From positions 1-64,000 of the forward strand of contig SAJS01000023.1 of the NCBI GenBank assembly GCA_004017535.1: DNA of 64,000 nt, read 5' to 3'. Below are positions 1 through 8,030 of the stretch, in pieces (position 1 is the first letter of the stretch; each line of letters opens with the position of its first letter). A program made the position numbers and the translations under genes. The stretch is from Mesorhizobium sp. (GTDB lineage: Bacteria; Pseudomonadota; Alphaproteobacteria; Rhizobiales; Rhizobiaceae). Under the pieces are notes generated by a model. It worked only from the letters and a program-made list of their open reading frames with translations. It did not search any database and was not told where the DNA came from.

Positions 1-299
1 TGCCCGCGACAATACCGTCGCCTTCGCGCGGCTCAGATTGCAGCTGCCGCAAAGTCCGATCCGACACCACTTCGTCACAATCCAGCAAACCTGCCCCACC
101 GGGCAAGCTGCGTGAACCGCTTCGACGCAAAACAGAAGCGGACAAATGATGTGCTACCAAACCGGACAACTTGATTAGCTACCGACACGGGGGTCGCCTC
201 CATGCCGACAGGGGCTGGCGCAAGCGCCAGCACTCGACATTGCAGCCCGTGGCCTGTATTTCCGCTGCGGCCTTGAGGCCTTCTCGACGGATTTGTGAC
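1..299. other. Upstream region of hisC, no gene assigned
   Basis: No convincing reading frame is seen here. Short open stretches run off the left edge on both strands but none resembles a family I know. A small perfect hairpin (6-bp arms at 215-220 and 225-230, loop CAAG) lies in the likely hisC leader without a following T run. The hisC promoter presumably lies here, but no clear -35/-10 pair could be fixed. Confidence 0.4.
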
Positions 300-1403
300 A
301 TGAAGCAGGATCAGCCCCGTCCGACGCCCCGCGCGGGCATCATGGACATCGAAGCCTATGTGCCGGGAAAAAGCACCGCGCCGGCCGGCGTGACGAAAGT
401 CTACAAGCTGTCGTCGAACGAAAACCCGCTCGGCCCCTCGCCGAAGGCGATCGAGGCCGCGCGCGAGGTGGCGGCGAAGCTCGACGTCTATCCCGACGGG
501 ACCGCCCGGCGGCTGCGGGAGGCGATCGCCGAGGTGCATGGGCTGAACCCGGCGAATATCATCTGCTCCAACGGCTCGGACGAAATCCTGGGGCTTCTGG
601 CGCAGACCTATCTCGCACCTGGCGACGAGGCCCTGTTCACCGAACACGCCTTCATGGTCTACAAGATCTACATCCAAGCGGCGGGCGCCAAGCCGGTGGC
701 GGTGAAGGAAACCGACGAGCGCGCCGATGTCGACGCGATCCTCGCCGCGGTCACGCCCAAGACGCGTATCGTGTTCCTTGCCAATCCGAACAATCCGACC
801 GGCACCTACCTGCCGTTCAGCGAGGTGCGGCGGCTGCACGCGGCATTGCCCAAGAACGTGCTCCTGGTGCTCGACGCGGCCTATGCCGAATATGTGCGGC
901 GCAACGACTATGAAGCCGGCATCGAGCTCGTCGGCAGCTCGGAGAACGTGGTGATGACCCGCACCTTCTCCAAGCTCGGCCTCGGCGGCGCGCGCGTGGG
1001 CTGGATGTACGGGCCGGCGCATATCGTCAATGCCATCAACCGTATTCGCGGCCCCTTCAATGTCAATGCCACGGCGATCGAGGCCGGCATCGCCTCCATC
1101 CGCGACCGTGCCCATATCGAGCGCAGCGTGACGCATAACGAGAAATGGCTGGGATGGCTCAGCGCGGAGCTCATCGGGCTCGGCCTGCGCGTCACGCCCA
1201 GCGTCGGCAATTTCGTGCTGATCCATTTTCCCGACGACAAGAAGCATTCGGCTGCGGCTGCGGACGATTACCTGAGCGCGCGCGGCTATATCCTGCGCCG
1301 CGTCACCGGCTACGGCTTCCCCAACGCGCTACGCATGAGCGTCGGCACCGAGGAAGCCAACCGCGGCGTCATCGATGCGCTCAAGACCTTCCTGAAAAGC
1401 TAG
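300..1403 (+). CDS. hisC: Histidinol-phosphate aminotransferase
   Basis: This is a cytoplasmic PLP-dependent class I/II aminotransferase that converts imidazole acetol phosphate plus glutamate to histidinol phosphate in histidine biosynthesis. In alphaproteobacteria such enzymes often also act on aromatic keto acids. Visible motifs are [11 protein letters not shown] near the N-terminus, NPNNPTG in the middle and [15 protein letters not shown], whose lysine at about residue 225 should bind PLP. The 367-residue length is normal. The reading frame is open back to 171, but the ATG at 300 gives the family-typical start and the extra 43 residues look like noncoding sequence. tyrC follows after 6 bp, so the two form an operon in which HisC may also supply the aminotransferase step of tyrosine or phenylalanine synthesis. 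Confidence 0.93.
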   Translation: MKQDQPRPTPRAGIMDIEAYVPGKSTAPAGVTKVYKLSSNENPLGPSPKAIEAAREVAAKLDVYPDGTARRLREAIAEVHGLNPANIICSNGSDEILGLLAQTYLAPGDEALFTEHAFMVYKIYIQAAGAKPVAVKETDERADVDAILAAVTPKTRIVFLANPNNPTGTYLPFSEVRRLHAALPKNVLLVLDAAYAEYVRRNDYEAGIELVGSSENVVMTRTFSKLGLGGARVGWMYGPAHIVNAINRIRGPFNVNATAIEAGIASIRDRAHIERSVTHNEKWLGWLSAELIGLGLRVTPSVGNFVLIHFPDDKKHSAAAADDYLSARGYILRRVTGYGFPNALRMSVGTEEANRGVIDALKTFLKS

Positions 1404-1409
1404 AACGCC

Positions 1410-2345
1410 ATGGCATCACCGATGTTCGAGAAAATAGCGCTGGTCGGCATCGGCCTGATCGGTTCGTCGCTCGCCCGCGTCATCCGCCGTGAAGGCTTGG
1501 CGCGTCATATCGCCATCGCGACGCGCAGCGCATCGACGCTGAAGCGCGCCGAGGAGTTGGGCCTTGGCGATTCCTACACGACGGAGGCAAAAGACGCGGT
1601 GCGCGATGCCGATCTCATCATCGTCTCGGTCCCGGTCGGCTCGTCCGGCGAGGTCGCGGCCGAGATCGCGCCGGCGCTGAAGAAGGGCGCCATCCTCACC
1701 GATGTCGGCTCGACCAAGGCTTCCGTCATCGCGCAGATGCAGCCGCATGTGCCGGAAGGCGTGCACTTCATCCCCGGACATCCGCTGGCGGGCACGGAAA
1801 AGTCCGGACCCGATGCGGGCTTTGCCGACCTCTTCGAGAACCGCTGGTGCATCTTCACGCCGCTGCAGGGCACCGATCCCGCCGCGCTCGAGACGCTTTC
1901 GGAATTCTGGCGGCGGTGCGGCTCCAACATCGACACGATGGATCCGCAGCATCACGACATGACCTTGGCCATCGTTTCGCATCTGCCGCATATCATCGCC
2001 TACAACATCGTCGGCACGGCGGACGATCTGGAAGCGGTGACCAAGAGCGAAGTCATCAAATATTCCGCGTCCGGCTTCCGCGACTTCACGCGTCTCGCCG
2101 CCTCCGACCCGACCATGTGGCGGGACGTGTGCCTGCACAACAAGGACGCGATCCTGGAGATGCTGGCGCGGTTCTCGGAGGATTTGGCCTCGCTGCAGCG
2201 GGCGATCCGCTGGGGCGACGGCGAGAAGTTGTTCGACCTCTTCACCCGCACCCGCGCCATCCGCCGCTCGATCATCGAGGCAGGCCAGGATATCGACGTG
2301 CCGGACTTCGGCCGGCAGGCGGTGGAGCACCCCAAAGGGAATTGA
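1410..2345 (+). CDS. tyrC: Prephenate/arogenate (cyclohexadienyl) dehydrogenase
   Basis: An NAD(P)-dependent enzyme of tyrosine biosynthesis that oxidatively decarboxylates prephenate or arogenate. The N-terminal Rossmann motif is VGIGLIGSSLA, and a GHPLAGTEKSG stretch around residue 130 is the classic prephenate dehydrogenase substrate-binding motif. The 311-residue length matches the single-domain form; no chorismate mutase or ACT domain is present. It begins 6 bp after hisC and is probably co-transcribed with it. The ATG at 1410 gives a five-residue lead (MASPM) before FEKIALVGIG; an internal ATG at 1422 is also possible. Transcription probably ends in the palindromic repeat that starts just after the stop. 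Confidence 0.92.
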   Translation: MASPMFEKIALVGIGLIGSSLARVIRREGLARHIAIATRSASTLKRAEELGLGDSYTTEAKDAVRDADLIIVSVPVGSSGEVAAEIAPALKKGAILTDVGSTKASVIAQMQPHVPEGVHFIPGHPLAGTEKSGPDAGFADLFENRWCIFTPLQGTDPAALETLSEFWRRCGSNIDTMDPQHHDMTLAIVSHLPHIIAYNIVGTADDLEAVTKSEVIKYSASGFRDFTRLAASDPTMWRDVCLHNKDAILEMLARFSEDLASLQRAIRWGDGEKLFDLFTRTRAIRRSIIEAGQDIDVPDFGRQAVEHPKGN

Positions 2346-2346
2346 T

Positions 2347-2463
2347 ATTCAGGTGAGGCCGGCCCGCGAATGCCTGCTTCCTGCGCTTCCGGTGCTCACG
2401 TACTTAAGTACGCTCCGCTCCGGTTCGCGGAAGCCACCATTTTCGACTCGGCCTGACCTGAAT
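2347..2463. repeat. RIME-like intergenic palindrome, copy A
   Basis: A roughly 117-bp imperfect inverted repeat fills the gap between tyrC and the convergent sugar kinase. The outer arms are ATTCAGGTGAGGCC and GGCCTGACCTGAAT, and the centre is the palindrome GTACTTAAGTAC. Related copies lie at 6243-6381, 12993-13138 and 48765-48907. The structure resembles the rhizobial intergenic mosaic elements (RIME) described in Rhizobium and Sinorhizobium. Here it sits between two 3' ends, where it could form a bidirectional terminator hairpin. Confidence 0.85.
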
Positions 2464-2464
2464 C

Positions 2465-3409
2465 TCAGCTCCCTTTGCCTCCTCGGGCTGGCGGCCAGTG
2501 CGTTGCCATCATGGCGAGCGTCTCTGCCCTGTCCGGGGCGCCGAGCCTGCCGCCGAAGCGCAGGCATTTGAGCGCGGCTGCGGCGCTGGCGAAGCGCAGG
2601 GCCTCTTCCATCGGCATGGCCTCGGCGAGGCCGACGGCAAAGGCGCCGTGGAAAACGTCGCCGGCGGCGAGCGTGTCGACAGCCTTGACCTTCGGCGCCT
2701 CGACATGGCGCACGCGTCCGGTTGCCCGATCGTGCCACCAGGTTCCAGCGGCGCCGCCGGTCACCGCGACAAAGGCATAGGTGCGCGAGGCGAGGTCGGC
2801 GCAAGCGCTTTCCGGGTCGAGCGCATGGCCGCACACGATGCGCGCCGCAGGCTCGGACGCGACGATATGCGAGGCCAACGGCAGAAGCCGCTCCAGCACC
2901 TCGACGGGTGCTGTATCGGCATCCAGGATCGCCGGACGGCCGATCGATCTGGCCGCGCTCAAGGCGAGCGCCGCGGCGCCCGGCCAGCGGACATCGACCA
3001 GAATGGCGTCGAAGCCGGAGAGGTCGGCGAGCGGCAGCGTTTCAGGATCGGCCTGCGCCTTCTTGTCGTAGAAGGGGACGATGATGCGCTCGCCATGCGC
3101 ATCCACCACGATCGCGGCCAGCGCCGAACGCGCGCCGGGAACCCGGCGGATAAGGCTGCAGTCGATGCCTTCGGCCTTGATGTCGGCGATCAGCTGGTCG
3201 CCGACCGGATCGTCGCCCGCGCTTGCCCATAGCGAGACCTCGGCGCCGAGGCGATGCGCGGCGCAGGCGGCGCTCGTCGCCATGCCCGAGGCGATCTGGA
3301 CGCCGTCGCTAGCGATGAACTTGCCCTGGTGTGCGGGCAGCGTCTCGACTCGGAGAATGGTGTCGAGGGTGAAGGCGCCGACGCTGAGCAGTCTGACCGG
3401 CTTCGCCAT
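2465..3409 (-). CDS. PfkB-family carbohydrate (ribokinase-like) kinase
   Basis: A cytoplasmic sugar or nucleoside kinase of the ribokinase/PfkB superfamily. The C-terminal signature DTLAAGDVFHGAFA contains the catalytic-base aspartate and the anion-hole glycines, and an N-terminal GMATSAACAAHRLGA stretch corresponds to signature 1. The substrate cannot be read from the sequence. The frame is open to 3466, but the ATG codons at 3427 and beyond lie inside a dispersed palindromic repeat (3423-3469), so the ATG at 3409, giving MAKPVRLLSVGAF, is preferred; 3427 is the alternative and has a weak GGTAAG in front. It lies directly downstream of the DUF2125 gene on the same strand and converges on tyrC. 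Confidence 0.8.
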   Translation of the reverse strand: MAKPVRLLSVGAFTLDTILRVETLPAHQGKFIASDGVQIASGMATSAACAAHRLGAEVSLWASAGDDPVGDQLIADIKAEGIDCSLIRRVPGARSALAAIVVDAHGERIIVPFYDKKAQADPETLPLADLSGFDAILVDVRWPGAAALALSAARSIGRPAILDADTAPVEVLERLLPLASHIVASEPAARIVCGHALDPESACADLASRTYAFVAVTGGAAGTWWHDRATGRVRHVEAPKVKAVDTLAAGDVFHGAFAVGLAEAMPMEEALRFASAAAALKCLRFGGRLGAPDRAETLAMMATHWPPARGGKGS

Positions 3410-3422
3410 CGTATTGTCAGTC

Positions 3423-3469
3423 AGCATGATCTTACCCGAAAACCGGTTCCCACTTTTCGGGACCATGCT
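3423..3469. repeat. Short dispersed palindrome (AGCATG...CATGCT type)
   Basis: A 47-bp imperfect inverted repeat with ends AGCATGATC and GACCATGCT and an inner CCGAAAA/TTTTCGG pair. Elements of this type are common between genes in Rhizobiales. It occupies the gap between the DUF2125 stop and the PfkB kinase and supplies one candidate start codon for the kinase. Confidence 0.7.
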
Positions 3470-4468
3470 CTATTCAAGCGGCTTGATCTTGCCGAGCGGA
3501 ATGAAGCCGAGCGAGGCCTTGCCCTTGACGATTTTCAGCGGCAAGGACGGTTCCTTGCCAAGCATGGCAATGGCAGCAAAGCCCTGCTCGATTTCGCTTT
3601 TATGCTCGGGAACGGCGCCGGCGAGGATGGCTGCCACCGCCTTGGGATCCTTGAGCTTGATCATCAGGCTTGCATCGACCAGACCTTCCGCGTCGACGGA
3701 GACCGGTCCTGACACGGTGATGCGCGCCGTGCCCGACGACAGGTCGAGCCCGGCGATCTCGATCGACTGGCCGCGCAGGCTTTTCGGGGGGGCCGCGATC
3801 AACGCCACTCCGTTCTTCAGCGTCACGTCGCCGCTGCCGTCCAGCGCCGGCAGCACGCGTCCGTCGATAGCATCCGCGTTGATCTCCAGATCGCCGAAGC
3901 TAGCGACATAGTTGATGTCCTGGCCGGCCGGCTGCAATTGCCCGGCCGCCTTGCCGGCGCTGAACAGCTGCATCGGATCCGTGTCGTCCTGCGGGTCGGT
4001 CTGACCGTTCAGGCCTTCGGCCTGCAGCGAGACACTGCGCGGCAGCGGCCACCATACTTTGACATTGGCCTGCAGCTGGTCCCAGTCGATCCACAGCGGC
4101 GGCATACCGGGCGCCATCGTGCGCAGCGGCCCGCGCAGGTCGGCGATCGGCGACAACGGGCCGGTGATCGCGGCGACGGCGTTGAAGCTCCCGGTGGAGG
4201 CCGCGACCTTCCGGGCGTCGTCCTCATACGCGATGTTGTCGCAGGAGACCGTGAAGCTCATCGGATAACCGCTGACGGTGAGGTTGGCGCAGCCGGCGGC
4301 GATGCCCTTGCTGCCCAGCAGCGCCACCGCCTGGTCGGCCTCGGTCTTGAGCCTTTCGGCGAGATAGAACCAGCCGCCGCTGTAGATGGCGAACAGCACG
4401 ACGATGAACGCCGCAAGCCAGAACAGCCGGCGGCGGGGTTTGGGCGATCGCTCGTCACTTGACGTCAT
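3470..4468 (-). CDS. DUF2125 domain membrane-anchored protein
   Basis: A conserved alphaproteobacterial protein of unknown function. After a basic N-terminus (SPKPRRR) a single hydrophobic segment spans about residues 15-35. The remaining roughly 300 residues should be periplasmic and are rich in beta-strand-like sequence (for example NGVALIAAPPKSLRGQ), which fits the DUF2125 family. Length (332 aa) and topology agree with that family. The gene precedes the PfkB kinase on the same strand and is divergent from the gamma-glutamylcyclotransferase gene, with about 115 bp between starts. Nothing in the sequence reveals an activity. Confidence 0.78.
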   Translation of the reverse strand: MTSSDERSPKPRRRLFWLAAFIVVLFAIYSGGWFYLAERLKTEADQAVALLGSKGIAAGCANLTVSGYPMSFTVSCDNIAYEDDARKVAASTGSFNAVAAITGPLSPIADLRGPLRTMAPGMPPLWIDWDQLQANVKVWWPLPRSVSLQAEGLNGQTDPQDDTDPMQLFSAGKAAGQLQPAGQDINYVASFGDLEINADAIDGRVLPALDGSGDVTLKNGVALIAAPPKSLRGQSIEIAGLDLSSGTARITVSGPVSVDAEGLVDASLMIKLKDPKAVAAILAGAVPEHKSEIEQGFAAIAMLGKEPSLPLKIVKGKASLGFIPLGKIKPLE

Positions 4469-4584
4469 GCTGCGGCTCTCATTAACCCCGGCGTGGAGGC
4501 GTTTGCTTCACGCAAACAAGCGGGGACAGAAGAAGCACTCTTCGGTGCGGTGTCGTTCACTCGAATGCAATCAGGCTTGGCGAT

Positions 4585-5121
4585 ATGGGCGATTTTTGGG
4601 TTTTTGGCTATGGGTCGCTGATCTGGCGGCCCGGATTCGCCCACGTCGAGACGCGCCGCGCCCGGCTTTACGGCTACCGCCGCTCGCTGTGCGTCTATTC
4701 CTTCGTGCATCGCGGCACGCGCGCACGGCCGGGTCTGGTGCTCGGCCTCGACCGGGGCGGCTCCTGCATCGGCCTCGCCTACCGCGTCCCCGGCAATCTA
4801 CGCGACGAGGCGCTTTCCTACCTGCGCGAGCGAGAGCTGGTGACCAGCGTCTATCTCGAACGCATGCTCGATGTCCAACTGGGCAGGAACGGGAAAGGAG
4901 AGGGCGTTTCGGTCGAGGCGGTCGCCTACATCGTCGACCGGCAGCATGAACAATATGCCGGCGCGCTCGATGCCGATCACGCGGCAAGGATCGTTCGCGG
5001 CGCGGTCGGCCAGTCGGGCCGGAATGAGGATTATGTGCTGAGCACGCTCGAGCATCTCGAGGCGCTCGGCATCCGCGATCACTGGCTGGAAGAGGTGGGC
5101 CGCCAGGTCTCGTCTTCGTGA
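4585..5121 (+). CDS. ChaC-type gamma-glutamylcyclotransferase
   Basis: A small cytoplasmic enzyme expected to cleave gamma-glutamyl peptides, for ChaC relatives mainly glutathione, releasing 5-oxoproline. The N-terminal FGYGSLIWRPGF motif is diagnostic of the fold and binds the gamma-glutamyl group. The segment YLRERELVTSVYLERM supplies candidate catalytic acidic residues in the usual region. The 178-residue length matches ChaC proteins. It starts at the ATG at 4585 and is divergent from the DUF2125 gene. A short palindromic repeat follows the stop. Confidence 0.85.
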   Translation: MGDFWVFGYGSLIWRPGFAHVETRRARLYGYRRSLCVYSFVHRGTRARPGLVLGLDRGGSCIGLAYRVPGNLRDEALSYLRERELVTSVYLERMLDVQLGRNGKGEGVSVEAVAYIVDRQHEQYAGALDADHAARIVRGAVGQSGRNEDYVLSTLEHLEALGIRDHWLEEVGRQVSSS

Positions 5122-5137
5122 AGTGCTTTTTGTTTGC

Positions 5138-5181
5138 GCAATCCCGGACGCAAAACCGCGAAGCACTTTTGCTGGAATTGC
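5138..5181. repeat. Short GCAAT-CCGGACG palindrome, copy 1
   Basis: A 44-bp imperfect inverted repeat running from GCAATCCCGGACG to GCTGGAATTGC. Related copies are at 7987-8030, 50084-50127 and, enlarged, at 56793-56860. It lies between the ChaC-type gene and the aldo/keto reductase gene. It probably folds as RNA or DNA, but its role is unknown. Confidence 0.7.
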
Positions 5182-5294
5182 TCTGGTCCGATCAAAAAGC
5201 AAAGCCATGCCTTTGACCTCGGCCGGCCACGACCTAGCTTAGCGACATCCCATCCCTGGGCGTCAGGCCCGTTCCAGCATCACGGAGATCAGTC

Positions 5295-6242
5295 TTGCAG
5301 AAACGTCGTCTCGGTCGCACCGACCTTTCCATCGCGCCGCTGATCCTGGGCGGCAACGTCTTCGGCTGGACTGCCGACGAGAAGACCTCCTTCGATCTGC
5401 TCGACCGGTTCGTCGGGGCGGGCCTGAACGCCATCGATACGGCCGATGCCTATTCGCGCTGGGTTCCCGGCAACAAGGGCGGCGAGTCGGAAACCATCAT
5501 CGGCAATTGGATGAAGAGTCGTGGCAACCGCGACAAGGTGGTCATCATCACCAAGGTCGGCTCGGATATGGGCCAGGGCAAGCGCGACCTCTCCGCCGCC
5601 TATATCGAAAAGGCGGTCGAGGCATCGCTCAAACGGCTGCAGGTCGATGTCATCGACCTTTATCTGTCGCATTGGCCGGACCCGACCACGCCTTATGAGG
5701 AGACGCTCGGCGCCTACCAGCGGCTGCTCGAAAAGGGCAAAATCCGCTATCCCGGCTGCTCCAACCTCGACGCCGGGCAGTTGCGCGCGGCGCTCGACGT
5801 GGCCAGCCTGCGCAGCCTGCCGCGCTATGAGGTCCTGCAGCCTGAATACAATTTGTACGATCGCTCGTCGCTCGACGGACCGCTGCTCGATCTCTGCAAG
5901 GCCGAGGATATCGGCGTCATCACCTATTTCAGCCTGGCCAAGGGATTCTTGAGCGGCAAATACCGCAGCAAGGCCGATCTCGGGCAAAGCGCGCGCGGCG
6001 AGGGCGTGGCCGGCTACCTCAACGAACGCGGCATGCGCATCCTTGCCGCGCTCGATGCCGTGGCCGAACGCCATTCGGCCAAGCAGGCGGAGGTGGCGCT
6101 GGCCTGGATCATCGCGCGGCCGGGCATCACCGCCCCGATCGCCAGCGCCACCACGCCGGCGCAGATGGACAGCCTGATCCGCGCCGCATCGCTCAAGCTT
6201 TCAGCCGAGGATGTGGCGGCGCTGGACCGGGCCAGCTCGTAA
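5295..6242 (+). CDS. Aldo/keto reductase
   Basis: An NADPH-dependent oxidoreductase of the AKR superfamily with a TIM-barrel fold. The catalytic tetrad can be read as D48 and Y53 (in DTADAYS), K87 (ITKVG) and H126 (LSHWPD). The C-terminal RPGITAPIASATT segment is the cofactor-binding region seen in YajO-like members. The start is a TTG at 5295, chosen because it gives the usual QKRRLGRTDLSIAPL beginning and is preceded by CGGAGAT at proper spacing. The gene stands alone between repeats. The substrate is unknown. Confidence 0.88.
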   Translation: MQKRRLGRTDLSIAPLILGGNVFGWTADEKTSFDLLDRFVGAGLNAIDTADAYSRWVPGNKGGESETIIGNWMKSRGNRDKVVIITKVGSDMGQGKRDLSAAYIEKAVEASLKRLQVDVIDLYLSHWPDPTTPYEETLGAYQRLLEKGKIRYPGCSNLDAGQLRAALDVASLRSLPRYEVLQPEYNLYDRSSLDGPLLDLCKAEDIGVITYFSLAKGFLSGKYRSKADLGQSARGEGVAGYLNERGMRILAALDAVAERHSAKQAEVALAWIIARPGITAPIASATTPAQMDSLIRAASLKLSAEDVAALDRASS

Positions 6243-6381
6243 GGCGTGTTGATCTTCGGGTGAGGCCGGCCTGCAAATGGCAGTTTCCGCGCTTCCGGTG
6301 CTCACGTACTTTACGTACGCTCCGCTCCGGTTCTCGGAAACCACTATTCTCGACTCGGCCTGACCCGAATCTCAACACGCC
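6243..6381. repeat. RIME-like intergenic palindrome, copy B
   Basis: A 139-bp imperfect inverted repeat beginning immediately after the aldo/keto reductase stop. The outermost arms GGCGTGTTGA and TCAACACGCC are perfectly complementary. The inner part matches copies A and C (GGTGCTCACGTACTT...CGTACGCTCCGCTCCGG). The element ends about 90 bp before the LysE-family start. Confidence 0.85.
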
Positions 6382-6470
6382 TTGGCCAGTCGATACTCGC
6401 ACGATCATCCAAGACGGCCATGACGGTCCCTCCTAAATCCTGTCGCATCGCGGCAGGAGGAGGGTTCGGC

Positions 6471-7091
6471 ATGGCTGGCAGTGGTCTGGGCGATGCACAA
6501 ACCTGGCAGCAAGTGCTGGCGCTTGTCGTGGCGGCGACGGTCGTCATGGGCAGCCCGGGCCCGGCGACGATCAGCGTGACCGCCGTCGGCGCGGCTTTCG
6601 GCCTGCGTCCTTCACTGGATTACACGTGCGGCGTGGTGCTCGGCACGATCGCCGTGCTTCTGGCGGTGGCGGCCGGGATTTTCGGCATATTGGCCTCGGT
6701 GCCGGGAGTGGCGCCGGTGCTGGCGATCCTGTCGGCCGCATACATCCTTTATCTCGCTTTCAAAATAGCGACCGCGCCGCCATTGGCCGAGCGCGGGAGC
6801 ACGGCGATGAAGCCCGATTTTCTCGGCGGCTTCGCGCTCGCCGTCGCCAACCCGAAGGCCTATGTGGCGATCGGCGCCGTGTTCGCCGGCGCAGCCCCGC
6901 AGGCCGATGCGCTGGGCGTTTCCACCAGGCTACTGGTGCTTGCCGCCATGATCGTCGCCATCCACGTCGTGTGGCTGCTCGCAGGAACGGCTTTCGCGCG
7001 CTTCCTGCGCCATCCGCTGGCCTCGCGGATCATCAACCTGGTGTTTGCCGCGACGCTGGTGCTGACGACCTTGCTGGCGGTGCTGCGGTAG
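6471..7091 (+). CDS. LysE-family amino-acid exporter
   Basis: An inner-membrane translocator of the LysE/RhtB family that exports amino acids or related small molecules. The N-terminal MGSPGPATISV is the family hallmark. About six hydrophobic segments spread over 206 residues fit the usual topology. The frame opens at 6420, but a strong AGGAGG at about 6456-6461 points to the ATG at 6471 (MAGSGLG). The substrate cannot be assigned. The gene converges on plsC with a 4-bp gap. Confidence 0.82.
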   Translation: MAGSGLGDAQTWQQVLALVVAATVVMGSPGPATISVTAVGAAFGLRPSLDYTCGVVLGTIAVLLAVAAGIFGILASVPGVAPVLAILSAAYILYLAFKIATAPPLAERGSTAMKPDFLGGFALAVANPKAYVAIGAVFAGAAPQADALGVSTRLLVLAAMIVAIHVVWLLAGTAFARFLRHPLASRIINLVFAATLVLTTLLAVLR

Positions 7092-7095
7092 CGGA

Positions 7096-7890
7096 TCAGG
7101 TCCTGGCCGTTACGCCGAGCTCCGCCAGCCGCTTCACCGCCGTCGGCGGCATGGGCGGCGGGTTCGGCGCCTGCGCGGCCTCGACAAGCATCTGGTCGCA
7201 GGCGGCTTCCGTCTCGCCGATCAACCGCTGCATGAATTCCTCCTTGCCGAGCCCTGGCGGAATCGGCGGCAGGAAGCGGGCCTTGATGGTGCCCGGATAG
7301 CGCAGGAACTTGCGGCGCGGCCAATAGAGGCCGGCCACATGGGCGACCGGCACCACGGGCACGCCCAGCTGGGTGTAGATCTCGACGATGCCGTATTTGT
7401 AGGAGGGCTCGGCGCCCGGCGGGCGGCGCGTACCTTCGGGATAGATGATCAGTTGGCGCGGATTGCGGTCCATCTCCTGCCTGGTCGCGACGACGACCGC
7501 CTTCAACGCTTTCGAGCGACTGCCGCGGTCGACCGGTATCATGCGCATCTTCATGATGTACCAGCCGAAGAAGGGGATCCAGGTCAGCTCGCGTTTCAGG
7601 ATGTAGAGCGCGTCGTCGAGATAGGGGAAGAAGGCGATCGCGTCCCAGAAGGACTGGTGCTTCGGCGCCAGGATGAAGGACCCTTCGGGCAGGTTCTCGA
7701 CACCCGTGATCTCGCTCTTGGTCGCGGCGATCTTGTCATAGAGCCACATCGAAGTCCGCGACCAGAATTTCGGCACGAACCAGGCGCGGTGGCGCGGCGA
7801 CAGGAAATAGAAAGGCGTCCAGAAGATCATCTGGACGATCAGGCTGAGATAGAAAACGAGGTTGAACGCCAGCGAGCGGATGATGAGCAT
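7096..7890 (-). CDS. plsC: 1-acyl-sn-glycerol-3-phosphate acyltransferase
   Basis: An inner-membrane enzyme that adds the second acyl chain to lysophosphatidic acid in phospholipid synthesis. The HX4D catalytic motif is H78-QSFW-D83 and the glycerophosphate-binding motif PEGTR is at 151-155. An N-terminal hydrophobic stretch (residues about 8-30) anchors it. The 264-residue length is typical. In related rhizobia plsC commonly closes an ftsE-ftsX-ydcF-plsC run; here a LysR/PNPOx pair lies between ydcF and plsC. Confidence 0.88.
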   Translation of the reverse strand: MLIIRSLAFNLVFYLSLIVQMIFWTPFYFLSPRHRAWFVPKFWSRTSMWLYDKIAATKSEITGVENLPEGSFILAPKHQSFWDAIAFFPYLDDALYILKRELTWIPFFGWYIMKMRMIPVDRGSRSKALKAVVVATRQEMDRNPRQLIIYPEGTRRPPGAEPSYKYGIVEIYTQLGVPVVPVAHVAGLYWPRRKFLRYPGTIKARFLPPIPPGLGKEEFMQRLIGETEAACDQMLVEAAQAPNPPPMPPTAVKRLAELGVTART

Positions 7891-7986
7891 GCAACGGGCC
7901 CGTGAGGAAGTGTGCGTTGGTTACACCAAGCGGCGGCAAAAAGGAAACGCCGCCATGGTCGAAATGCCGGCCACTCTTGCTTTGCC

Positions 7987-8030
7987 GCAATTCCGGACGG
8001 AAAACCGCGATGCACTTTTCCTGGAATCGC
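7987..8030. repeat. Short GCAATTCCGGACGG palindrome, copy 2
   Basis: A 44-bp inverted repeat between plsC and the LysR stop codon, with ends GCAATTCCGGACGG and CCTGGAATCGC. It directly abuts the LysR stop at 8031, so it lies where a transcription end is expected. Confidence 0.72.

Noticed and set aside
120-299. Possible SAM-responsive or amino-acid leader element upstream of hisC
   Set aside because: Neither strand matched the conserved core of a riboswitch I know, and no leader peptide with a histidine run or a terminator was found.
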